Notes under the pieces: model-generated | What the model saw: the letters and a program-made list of their open reading frames with translations, nothing else | The model's database searches: none | What the model was told of the DNA's origin: nothing | Part shown: in pieces, positions 1-5,404 of the stretch | Numbering within the stretch: position 1 is the stretch's first letter | How the letters are laid out: each line of letters begins with the position of its first letter | Program-made: the position numbers and the translations under genes | Assembly: GCA_023251285.1 (NCBI GenBank) | Contig: JAHEZB010000133.1 | Coordinates: forward strand, 1-6,414 | Direction of reading: 5' to 3' | Source of the DNA: Chitinophagaceae bacterium | GTDB taxonomy: Bacteria; Bacteroidota; Bacteroidia; Chitinophagales; Chitinophagaceae | DNA length: 6,414 nt

Positions 1-28
1 CGGTTACAAGGATCCTTTTTTTTATCAT
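1..28 (-). CDS. 5' end of an unidentified gene running off the left edge (9 codons visible)
   Basis: An ATG at 28-26 on the minus strand opens a frame reading MIKKRILVT before the window ends. It lies two bases past the TAA of the YaiO-like gene. A perfect Shine-Dalgarno-like AAAGGAGG sits 8 nt upstream, inside the last codons of that gene. The basic start followed by a beta-strand-like ILV would fit many Rossmann-type or response-regulator enzymes, but nine residues cannot identify a family. The tight spacing implies co-transcription, and probably translational coupling, with the YaiO-like gene. YaiO-type proteins elsewhere are often next to glycosyltransferase or deacetylase genes, so an envelope-polysaccharide enzyme is one possibility; that is inference only. 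Confidence 0.5.
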
Positions 29-30
29 CT

Positions 31-1278
31 TTAAAACCTCCTTTGATATCCAACACTAAACAAATATTCGTTCCCGGTGATTTTCGGTAAATATTCGTCT
101 TGAATCAGCGAGAAACTGAATAAAATACTATTGAATTTTTTAAATGTACTCCGATAATCTGCTGAAATGCGATGAGATTTCAATTTATAGATATTGGCGA
201 GCTGAATGTTATTAGCTGTTTCATCAGGAGAAATTCCGGTGCTCAATGCAAGACCAAAATAATTTGTTTCTTTAAAATAATATCGTGAGGTGAGACTGTA
301 TGAATTGGAAACAGATTCTTTAGCTGGTGTAATATAAGTGCGGAAATTAAACCAATAATTTTTAAAATATTTTCCTACAGAGCCGGTATAAATCCAGGTA
401 GCATCGCTAAAATAAAGGTAGCGGAAACCCGCTTCTGCTTCAAAACTTTTCGGAAGATTGGCATACAAAGAAAAGCCAGCCCGGTATTGCGGGAACACAC
501 CGCTTTTATCAGAAAATCCGGCGTTTAGATAACTGTAAAATGTTTTTGAAATATGCGGATACGCATCCGTCTCAAATTGGAGTGCGCTTGTTTTAAACCG
601 GTTTGGATAATTGACACGGCCAATAAAAGATCCTGCTTTTGTACTCCTTGAATAATCAACACTTACAATGTGCCACGGATTATCAAATTGCTTATCGAAG
701 CTTGCAAAATCATAACTAACACCTATTTTATTTTTTGCAGATTTATCTTTTACTTTTTCGAGAAGCGAACGCGCTTCTGCATCTTTAGGATCTGTTTTCA
801 ACAAAACAGCTAAAGATGAGTTTGCTTCTGCGTATCTTTTCAATTCGATTAAATTCTTCCCCTTTTTTAGTAAAAGCGCCTTTGATTGTGGATGAAAAGC
901 CAAGGCGTTTTCGCAGATCAGTAACGATCTTTCAGGCTGTTGATTCCAATAGGTAAGATCTGCAAAAGCTGACGCGGCATCTTCATTCTCAGGATGTTCG
1001 TTTAGCACTTTTTCAAAGCATTCGCTTGCGCTGTCCGGCTTATTCCACCAGGTATAAACCCGGCCTAAAAAAATGCGGATGTCTGCATAATCCGGGCTGA
1101 TCTCCAGCGCTTTTTTACTTAATGCTGTTGCCGAAGCGTAATCTTTATTTTCAAACGCAGCTTTGCGCGCCTGTTGAAAAATTTCGTCGGAAGAAAGTTG
1201 TGTTTGAGCAACAAGAACGTTCGAGAAAATTGAAGCGGTCAACAGTAAAACGGTAAATAATGGCTTTTTACAACTCAT
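31..1278 (-). CDS. TPR plus YaiO-family outer-membrane beta-barrel protein
   Basis: The 415-residue protein starts at the ATG at 1278; a TTG four codons upstream is open but would spoil the signal peptide. Residues 1-24 form a signal peptide (MSCKKP, hydrophobic LFTVLLLTASIF, cleavage near VLVA|QTQ). Residues about 31-178 are TPR-like helix pairs of roughly 34 residues, for example YADIRIFLGRVYTWWNKPDS and the repeats on either side. Residues about 183-415 are alternating, aromatic-rich strands such as FYSYLNAGFSD, YRAGFSLYANL and YWFNFRTYI. They end in an aromatic-terminated strand (FSVGYQRRF), which is the usual signal for outer-membrane barrel insertion. This TPR-then-barrel order matches the YaiO outer-membrane family. 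The family's molecular role is not established; a link to envelope polysaccharide handling is suggested by neighbours in other genomes. A near-match to the Bacteroidota -7 motif (TAAATTTC, minus strand 1319-1312) may drive it. Family assignment is fairly sure; substrate and partner are unknown. Confidence 0.8.
   Translation of the reverse strand: MSCKKPLFTVLLLTASIFSNVLVAQTQLSSDEIFQQARKAAFENKDYASATALSKKALEISPDYADIRIFLGRVYTWWNKPDSASECFEKVLNEHPENEDAASAFADLTYWNQQPERSLLICENALAFHPQSKALLLKKGKNLIELKRYAEANSSLAVLLKTDPKDAEARSLLEKVKDKSAKNKIGVSYDFASFDKQFDNPWHIVSVDYSRSTKAGSFIGRVNYPNRFKTSALQFETDAYPHISKTFYSYLNAGFSDKSGVFPQYRAGFSLYANLPKSFEAEAGFRYLYFSDATWIYTGSVGKYFKNYWFNFRTYITPAKESVSNSYSLTSRYYFKETNYFGLALSTGISPDETANNIQLANIYKLKSHRISADYRSTFKKFNSILFSFSLIQDEYLPKITGNEYLFSVGYQRRF
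37..44 (-). promoter_or_regulatory. Strong Shine-Dalgarno sequence for the gene at the left edge
   Basis: The minus strand reads AAAGGAGG, eight bases before the ATG at 28-26. That is complementary to the 3' end of 16S rRNA with near-ideal spacing. It is unusual because the other starts in this window lack a good Shine-Dalgarno match, as is normal in Bacteroidota. It overlaps the codons for the final Gln-Arg-Arg of the YaiO-like protein, so part of the match could be chance coding sequence. Confidence 0.5.
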
Positions 1279-1373
1279 GAAATGAATCAATTCAGTTTAA
1301 GAATGGGACACGAAATTTAGATTAAGTCCAGGGAAAATCATTTTAATTTTCATGCTTTCTATTAACGTAATAA

Positions 1374-1381
1374 TACTTTTG
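1374..1381 (+). promoter_or_regulatory. Bacteroidota-type -7 promoter element for rlmH
   Basis: TACTTTTG matches the TAnnTTTG -7 consensus of the Bacteroidota primary sigma factor at every fixed position and lies 23 bp before the rlmH ATG. No clear TTTG -33 element is seen at the usual 19-bp distance; the sequence there is only T-rich. Transcription would start around 1388 and leave a leader of about 17 nt. This is a motif match only. Confidence 0.5.
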
Positions 1382-1404
1382 CATATTGCAGCTAATTAAT
1401 TAAA

Positions 1405-1878
1405 ATGAAAATAATTTTCTGGTCGCTTGGAAAGGCGCATGACAGGTACGTAAAAGAAGGAATTGAAATGTTTACCAGGCGCATTTCGCATTATTTCCCT
1501 GTGGAATGGAAACTTTTCCCTGCGGCAAAAAATGCTGAGAATCTTTCGCCCGAAGAAATAAAAAAAGCTGAAGGAATTTCTATTTTAAACGCTTTGCAAA
1601 ATAATGACGTAGTCGTTGCGCTGGATGAAAACGGGAAGCAATGGAATTCGCTTGAACTGGCAAATTTTATTCAGCAAAAAGCAAATGAAAGTTCGCGAAA
1701 TCTTATTTTTTTAATTGGCGGTGCTTATGGCCTTGATGAAAATGTTTTAAGAAAATGTCATTTCAAATGGAGCTTATCAAAACTTGTTTTTCCACATCAG
1801 TTGGTTCGAATAATTCTTGCCGAACAAATTTATCGTGCCTGCACCATCCTTCGAAACGAAAAATATCATCATTCTTAG
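1405..1878 (+). CDS. rlmH: 23S rRNA (pseudouridine-1915 N3)-methyltransferase RlmH
   Basis: RlmH is a SPOUT-class methyltransferase. It uses S-adenosylmethionine to methylate pseudouridine 1915 in helix 69 of 23S rRNA on the assembled 70S ribosome, and it works as a homodimer. The 157-residue length is standard. Visible family marks are the N-terminal MKIIFWSLGK strand, VALDENGKQW (71-80), the knot and cofactor loop LIFLIGGAYGLDE (100-112), SKLVFPHQLVRIILAEQIYRA split over 125-145, and the C-terminal ILRNEKYHH (148-156) that belongs to the active site. No frameshift or missing key residue is seen. It starts at the only sensible ATG and has a -7 promoter element just upstream. The rhomboid gene follows after 35 bp, so the two may be co-transcribed. 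Identification is secure. Confidence 0.97.
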   Translation: MKIIFWSLGKAHDRYVKEGIEMFTRRISHYFPVEWKLFPAAKNAENLSPEEIKKAEGISILNALQNNDVVVALDENGKQWNSLELANFIQQKANESSRNLIFLIGGAYGLDENVLRKCHFKWSLSKLVFPHQLVRIILAEQIYRACTILRNEKYHHS

Positions 1879-1886
1879 TTTTTCAG

Positions 1887-1894
1887 TAGGTTTG
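1887..1894 (+). promoter_or_regulatory. Possible -7 promoter element for the rhomboid gene
   Basis: TAGGTTTG in the 35-bp gap after rlmH matches TAnnTTTG at every fixed position. It would place a transcription start near 1901, about 13 nt before the rhomboid ATG. There is no matching TTTG about 19 bp upstream, where the rlmH coding end lies, so this could be chance in T-rich DNA. If real, the rhomboid gene can be transcribed without rlmH. Confidence 0.35.
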
Positions 1895-1913
1895 AAGCTT
1901 TTAAAACACAAAG

Positions 1914-2570
1914 ATGTCTATTACGCTTATTATCATTATCATTACTGTTATCATTTCAATTTTTGCATTTCGCTCTCATAAAGTTATGGACGATCTGATT
2001 TTTTATCCGAGCGCCATTACCCAAAAAAATCAATATTACCGGTTCATCACATACGGATTTATTCACGCAGATATTTCACATTTGTTTTTCAATATGTATG
2101 CTTTTTATTTGTTTGGCGGAGTATGTGAGAGCTCCTTTATCAATATCTTCGGGAATTATGGAAAGACGTTTTATGTGCTGATGTATTTTCTTTCCCTGAT
2201 CGTGTGCGTCATTCCTGATTTTTTGAAATACAACCGCAATCCTGATTACAGAAGCCTCGGCGCTTCAGGAGCGGTATCTGCAGTGGTTTTTGCTTATATT
2301 TTATTCAACCCAATGCAGGGAATCGGATTGTTATTTATCCCGATATTTATCCCTGGGTTTTTATTCGGAATTTTATTTTTAATTGTGTCTTATTTTTTAG
2401 GGAAAAAAGGCGGTTCACGCGTCAATCATTCCGCTCACATCTGGGGAGCGATTTTCGGAGTCGTTTTCTTAATTATTTTTAGCCAGTTGTTTTCAACCTA
2501 TCCGTTGCTTGATAACTTCATCAACTCTGTAAAGGGACTGGATTTGCGTCATATTTTTACCACTTATTAA
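1914..2570 (+). CDS. Rhomboid-family intramembrane serine protease
   Basis: The 218-residue, very hydrophobic protein has about six membrane segments (roughly 3-19, 45-68, 84-101, 114-132, 137-162, 173-195). Rhomboids cut transmembrane substrates within or near the inner membrane using a Ser-His dyad. All family marks are present: the HxxxxHxxxN motif in the second segment (H51, H56, N60 in HADISHLFFN), the catalytic serine motif GASGA with Ser118, and the catalytic histidine His175 in NHSAHIWGAIFG with its helix-packing glycines. It is therefore predicted to be active, not a pseudo-protease. There is no extra cytosolic domain or zinc finger; it is a minimal bacterial 6-TM form. The substrate is unknown. 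The gene follows rlmH by 35 bp. Its last 14 bp overlap the end of tilS on the opposite strand. Confidence 0.93.
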   Translation: MSITLIIIIITVIISIFAFRSHKVMDDLIFYPSAITQKNQYYRFITYGFIHADISHLFFNMYAFYLFGGVCESSFINIFGNYGKTFYVLMYFLSLIVCVIPDFLKYNRNPDYRSLGASGAVSAVVFAYILFNPMQGIGLLFIPIFIPGFLFGILFLIVSYFLGKKGGSRVNHSAHIWGAIFGVVFLIIFSQLFSTYPLLDNFINSVKGLDLRHIFTTY

Positions 2571-3951
2571 ATTCAATAGATAAATTTTTTTTGGTTTTAT
2601 CTGTAATCTTAAAACGATCGTCAATTCTTTTTCCGATAATCCACACAATTCTTTTATTGCTTTCGATAACCCAAATTTTTTCTTTGTCCGCTACTGACAT
2701 TTTTTGATCAATAAAAAATCTACTTAGCTTCTTTTTTTTATGCATTCCCAACGGATAAAAGTAATCGCCCTGTTTCCATCTTCTTAGTAACAATGGAAAA
2801 GTGATATTAGCCGCATCGAGCGTTGCAATCATCTCGGATGTTGAATGTCTGATTTTGGATGTTTGATTTATTTCATAATTTCTCATTTTTAATTTTAATG
2901 TTCCCAATTCAAAATCAACTTCATCATCGCTTTCATGAATTAAAACATGATTTGCCTGCAAAGAATTTACCGGCGCAATAATAAGCCAGTTGCGGTTTTT
3001 AATGATTTTATGACTAATGGAAGAAATATATTTTCCGCTATCGCTTTTTAATAAATTGATCACTTCATCTGTCTGATGTGACGTGAACGAAAAATCTTTT
3101 ATGATCTCATAAACAATGGTTTTCAACGGTTTGCTTTTCAGTAATTTCAAAACAGGGATATGAATCTCATTTCCTTTTTGTTCAAGCAATTTCTTTTTAT
3201 GCTGCTCGATTGATTGTTGATATAAAATTTCTATTTCCGAAAATCGCGCGATGTTTTTTATTAAATTATCTTCTGTTTTTGGAAACACTTTTTCGATAGA
3301 AGGTATCAGTTGGTGACGAAAATAGTTGCGGGTATATTTATCCGATAAATTCGAAGAATCCTCAACGAAATCTAAATTATTTTCTTTATTAAATACTTCT
3401 ATTTCTTCTCTTTTAGCAAATAATAAAGGCCGGATTATTTTTGCCTGCTTTGGCAATATTCCCTGCAAACCCTTTATTCCAGTTCCTTTGAAGAAATTCA
3501 TCAATAACGTTTCAATGTTGTCATTTGCCTGATGTGCAGTCAGCAGCCAGGTTGGAAGTAGATGGTTGCTTGTTGGAAATTGGAGGTTGAATGTTGAAGG
3601 TTTATGGTCATTTAACAACTCTTCAAACCACGCATATCTAAGTTCCCTCGCTGCAACCTGAATTGAATTTTTTTTTTCTTCAGCATATCCTTTTGTATCA
3701 AATTTTTTTACAAATACCCTTGTCCCATATTTTTCTCCCAGTGTGCGAACGAATTCTTCATCACGCTCACTCTCCTCTTCTCTTAATTGAAAATTGCAAT
3801 GAGCGATTTCAAACGTAAATCCTGCCTGGAAACACAATTCGCACAAAGCGACGGAATCAGCGCCACCACTCACGGCAAGCAACAAATAATCATTTTTTTG
3901 AAAAAGATTTTGTTTCGCAATGTTCGCTATGAATTCATTTAATAATGACAT
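2557..3951 (-). CDS. tilS: tRNA(Ile)-lysidine synthetase TilS
   Basis: TilS uses ATP and lysine to convert cytidine 34 of tRNA-Ile2 (anticodon CAU) to lysidine, switching its codon from AUG to AUA; it is essential in most bacteria. The 464-residue protein has the N-type ATP pyrophosphatase PP-loop SGGADS (28-33), AHCNFQLREEESERDEE (50-66), LTAHQANDNIET (137-148), KGTGIKGLQGI (155-165), IIRPLL (172-177), EDSSN (197-201) and YTRNYFRHQLIP (207-218). A linker domain follows, then the C-terminal TilS domain with RRWKQGDYFYPLGM (390-403) and KKLSRFFIDQKMS (407-419). An apparent insertion at about 116-134, before WLLTAHQ, is encoded by heptad-repeat DNA; a second heptad cluster encodes about 362-373. 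Both keep the frame open. No promoter stands out upstream, so it may be read with the small TPR gene 139 bp away. Its 3' end overlaps the convergent rhomboid gene. Confidence 0.96.
   Translation of the reverse strand: MSLLNEFIANIAKQNLFQKNDYLLLAVSGGADSVALCELCFQAGFTFEIAHCNFQLREEESERDEEFVRTLGEKYGTRVFVKKFDTKGYAEEKKNSIQVAARELRYAWFEELLNDHKPSTFNLQFPTSNHLLPTWLLTAHQANDNIETLLMNFFKGTGIKGLQGILPKQAKIIRPLLFAKREEIEVFNKENNLDFVEDSSNLSDKYTRNYFRHQLIPSIEKVFPKTEDNLIKNIARFSEIEILYQQSIEQHKKKLLEQKGNEIHIPVLKLLKSKPLKTIVYEIIKDFSFTSHQTDEVINLLKSDSGKYISSISHKIIKNRNWLIIAPVNSLQANHVLIHESDDEVDFELGTLKLKMRNYEINQTSKIRHSTSEMIATLDAANITFPLLLRRWKQGDYFYPLGMHKKKKLSRFFIDQKMSVADKEKIWVIESNKRIVWIIGKRIDDRFKITDKTKKNLSIEFNKW
2833..2867. repeat. 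Degenerate 7-bp tandem repeat inside tilS (cluster 2, five units)
   Basis: Read on the plus strand, the stretch divides into five 7-mers in one phase: CTCGGAT, GTTGAAT, GTCTGAT, TTTGGAT, GTTTGAT. The units share a G/T-rich start and a GAT or AAT end. The stretch encodes TilS residues about 362-373, a polar Asn/Gln/Thr/Ser-rich segment in the C-terminal half. It belongs to the same unit family as the cluster at 3551-3606. Confidence 0.55.
3551..3606. repeat. Degenerate 7-bp tandem repeat inside tilS (cluster 1, eight units)
   Basis: On the plus strand the 56 bp split into eight 7-mers in unbroken phase. GTTGGAA occurs twice; GTTGAAT, GTTGAAG, GTTGCTT, ATTGGAG, GTAGATG and GTTTATG are variants. 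Three units make 21 bp, or seven codons, and the encoded protein shows this: FNLQFPT (121-127) is followed by SNHLLPT (128-134), sharing N, P and T positions. The two 21-bp blocks 3551-3571 and 3572-3592 agree at 15 of 21 positions by my count. The repeat forms an insertion in TilS relative to the expected sequence, in which the helix before the insertion runs almost directly into WLLTAH. Confidence 0.7.
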
Positions 3952-4090
3952 GCCAATGTGTTCTACTCAGTTTAATTTTCAGTAAATTCTATCTGAAATT
4001 TTTCATTCCTAAGATGGTTAAATTCAGCTTTAAACAGGTTTCCTTTTTTCTTCAAATTCCGTTGTGCAAATTTTGCATATCCATGCAGTT

Positions 4091-4414
4091 TTATCCTTGC
4101 AGTTCATCCTCCACGTCTTCATAAGCCGCCTGCAATTCAGTATAAGAGTGAGAATCGTTTGCCGCCTGTGCGATTTGCATTCCTCTTTCATAAACACGCA
4201 GCGCTTTTTCCGGGTCGCCAATTCGCTCCAATAATTTTCCTAAGTGATAATATGAACCGACATAAGTTGGTTCTCTTTTTAATATTTCGTTGAATAATTT
4301 CTTTGCTTCTTCATCATTACCGATTTTTATATATTCTAATGCGAGCGCGTGTTGCAAAAAACTATCTTTCTCTGCAGTCTGCATATATTCCTTTAATTTG
4401 CTGATTCTATCCAT
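4091..4414 (-). CDS. Small TPR (tetratricopeptide repeat) protein
   Basis: The 107-residue protein begins MDRISKLKEYM and ends AAYEDVEDELQG. The frame stays open upstream to 4573, but that extension is low-quality, runs antisense to etfB and precedes the family's usual start; 4414 is chosen because MxRIxKLKE is the familiar beginning of this small Bacteroidota family. Residues about 18-82 form two TPR units: DSFLQHALALEYIKIGNDEE with its partner helix AKKLFNEILKREP, then YVGSYYHLGKLLERIGDPEK with ALRVYERGMQIAQ. No signal peptide or membrane segment is present, so it is cytoplasmic and probably a protein-protein adaptor. No partner is known. It is divergent from etfB across 58 bp and lies 139 bp upstream of tilS on the same strand. 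Confidence 0.85.
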   Translation of the reverse strand: MDRISKLKEYMQTAEKDSFLQHALALEYIKIGNDEEAKKLFNEILKREPTYVGSYYHLGKLLERIGDPEKALRVYERGMQIAQAANDSHSYTELQAAYEDVEDELQG

Positions 4415-4444
4415 CAAATAATTTTTTACTTTTTTATTACTTAG

Positions 4445-4452
4445 TATCTTCG
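4445..4452 (+). promoter_or_regulatory. Likely -7 promoter element for etfB
   Basis: TATCTTCG differs from TAnnTTTG at one position and lies 20 bp before the etfB ATG at 4473, giving a start point near 4459. The 58-bp gap between the divergent TPR and etfB genes must hold both promoters. No clear -33 TTTG is seen, only a T-rich tract at 4422-4435. Confidence 0.4.
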
Positions 4453-4472
4453 CACCTCCAAAAAAAAGAATG

Positions 4473-5216
4473 ATGAAGATACTTGTTTGCATTAGCAAAA
4501 CACCTGATACCACAGCAAAAATAGCCTTCACCGATAACAATACGAAATTTGCAGAAGCAGGCGTACAATTCATTTTAAATCCTTATGACGAATGGTATGC
4601 TTTGGTGAGAGCGATTGAATTAAAAGAAGCGGATCCTGCAACCGTACTGCACTTAATCAATGTTGGTGGCGCAGAAAATGACCCGATCATCCGGAAAGCG
4701 CTGGCAATCGGTGGCGATGAAGCGATCAGGGTAAACAGCAATAGCCATGATGATTTTTATATCGCTTCGCAAATTGCAGAAGTTGCGAGGCAAAATCATT
4801 ACGATCTTATTTTTACCGGCAAAGAAACTATAGATTACAACGGTTCTTCAATCGGGGGAATGGTTGCCGAATTATTAAATCTTCCTTTTATTTCTTTAGC
4901 AACTAAATTTTCTCTGGAAGGAAATACTGCAACTGTTGAAAGGGAAATTGAAGGTGGAGAGGAAGTAAACGTGGTAAATCTTCCTGCAGTGGTAAGTTGT
5001 CAGAAAGGAATGGCCGAACAGCGAATTCCAAACATGCGCGGAATTATGAGTGCGAGAACCAAACCACTAAAAGTAGTAGAGCCTGTGCCGGCAGACACTT
5101 TCACAGAAATTGCTTCTTTTGAATTGCCACCCGCAAAAGCAGGTGTAAAATTAATACCTGCTGATCAACCGGAAGAATTAGTGAGATTGTTGCATGAAGA
5201 AGCGAAAGTGATTTAA
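4473..5216 (+). CDS. etfB: Electron transfer flavoprotein, beta subunit
   Basis: EtfB pairs with EtfA to form the cytoplasmic FAD-containing heterodimer that takes electrons from acyl-CoA and related dehydrogenases and passes them on, usually to an ETF:quinone oxidoreductase. The 247-residue protein starts MKILVCISKTPDTTAKI. A second in-frame ATG directly before it (4470) would add one Met; 4473 fits the usual start. Visible marks are NPYDEWYALVRA (36-47), the nucleotide-binding segment TGKETIDYNGSSIGG (115-129) followed by MVAELLNLPFIS (130-141), and REIEGGEEVNVVNLPAVVS (157-175), which fits the EtfB signature except for Asn in one aliphatic position. KGMAEQRIPNMRGIMSARTK (178-197) is the recognition-loop region that contacts partner dehydrogenases. 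Whether this ETF bifurcates electrons cannot be decided by eye; the context gives no sign of it. It is followed by etfA after 188 bp. Confidence 0.95.
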   Translation: MKILVCISKTPDTTAKIAFTDNNTKFAEAGVQFILNPYDEWYALVRAIELKEADPATVLHLINVGGAENDPIIRKALAIGGDEAIRVNSNSHDDFYIASQIAEVARQNHYDLIFTGKETIDYNGSSIGGMVAELLNLPFISLATKFSLEGNTATVEREIEGGEEVNVVNLPAVVSCQKGMAEQRIPNMRGIMSARTKPLKVVEPVPADTFTEIASFELPPAKAGVKLIPADQPEELVRLLHEEAKVI

Positions 5217-5404
5217 CTGTTTCTTATAGATAGTTTAGAATAGTTTATAGATGGGTTCAGAAAAACAGAAATCATTACTATTTGTTTGTTTACTGCAGGT
5301 ATTTTGAACTTGCATTTTAATTCTTAAGATATTTTTTAGAACAGGAATTGTAGAAGTTTATTTACTGAAAAAATGATTCATAATTCATAATTTTTATTGA
5401 TAAA
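5217..5404. other. Long etfB-etfA intergenic gap with short direct repeats
   Basis: This 188-bp AT-rich gap separates two genes that are usually close together. It holds TAGTTTA twice (within 5231-5247) flanked by two TATAGAT copies, and ATTCATA twice in tandem just before etfA (about 5377-5390). I found no exact TAnnTTTG motif, no convincing hairpin with a T-run, no tRNA and no gene; an 18-codon ATG frame at 5251-5307 has nothing to support it. It may simply be a transcribed spacer in an etfBA operon. Confidence 0.5.

Noticed and set aside
1279..1290. TTG start four codons upstream of the YaiO-like ATG
   Set aside because: It would put MIHF ahead of a well-formed signal peptide that begins MSCKKP; ATG at 1278 is preferred.
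3326..3532. Plus-strand open frame of 68 codons within tilS
   Set aside because: It is antisense to well-conserved TilS core sequence and shows no recognisable protein character.
3551..3606. CRISPR-like or transposon-end repeat
   Set aside because: Units are 7 bp, contiguous and degenerate, with no spacers, terminal inverted repeats or nearby transposase.
3977..4003. TTTCAG/CTGAAA inverted repeat followed by a T-run upstream of tilS
   Set aside because: The stem is only six AT-rich pairs with a 10-nt loop, and it is oriented to end plus-strand RNA where no plus-strand gene ends; likely chance.
4030..4221. Minus-strand 63-codon frame overlapping the end of the TPR gene
   Set aside because: It lies in another frame of the same strand over clear TPR coding sequence and is highly basic with no family resemblance.
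4415..4573. N-terminal extension of the small TPR protein by 53 residues
   Set aside because: The extension overlaps the start of etfB on the other strand and lacks family character; the natural start MDRISKLKE lies at 4414.
5251..5307. 18-codon ATG frame between etfB and etfA
   Set aside because: It is short, has no ribosome binding site and shows no recognisable content; expected by chance in the gap.
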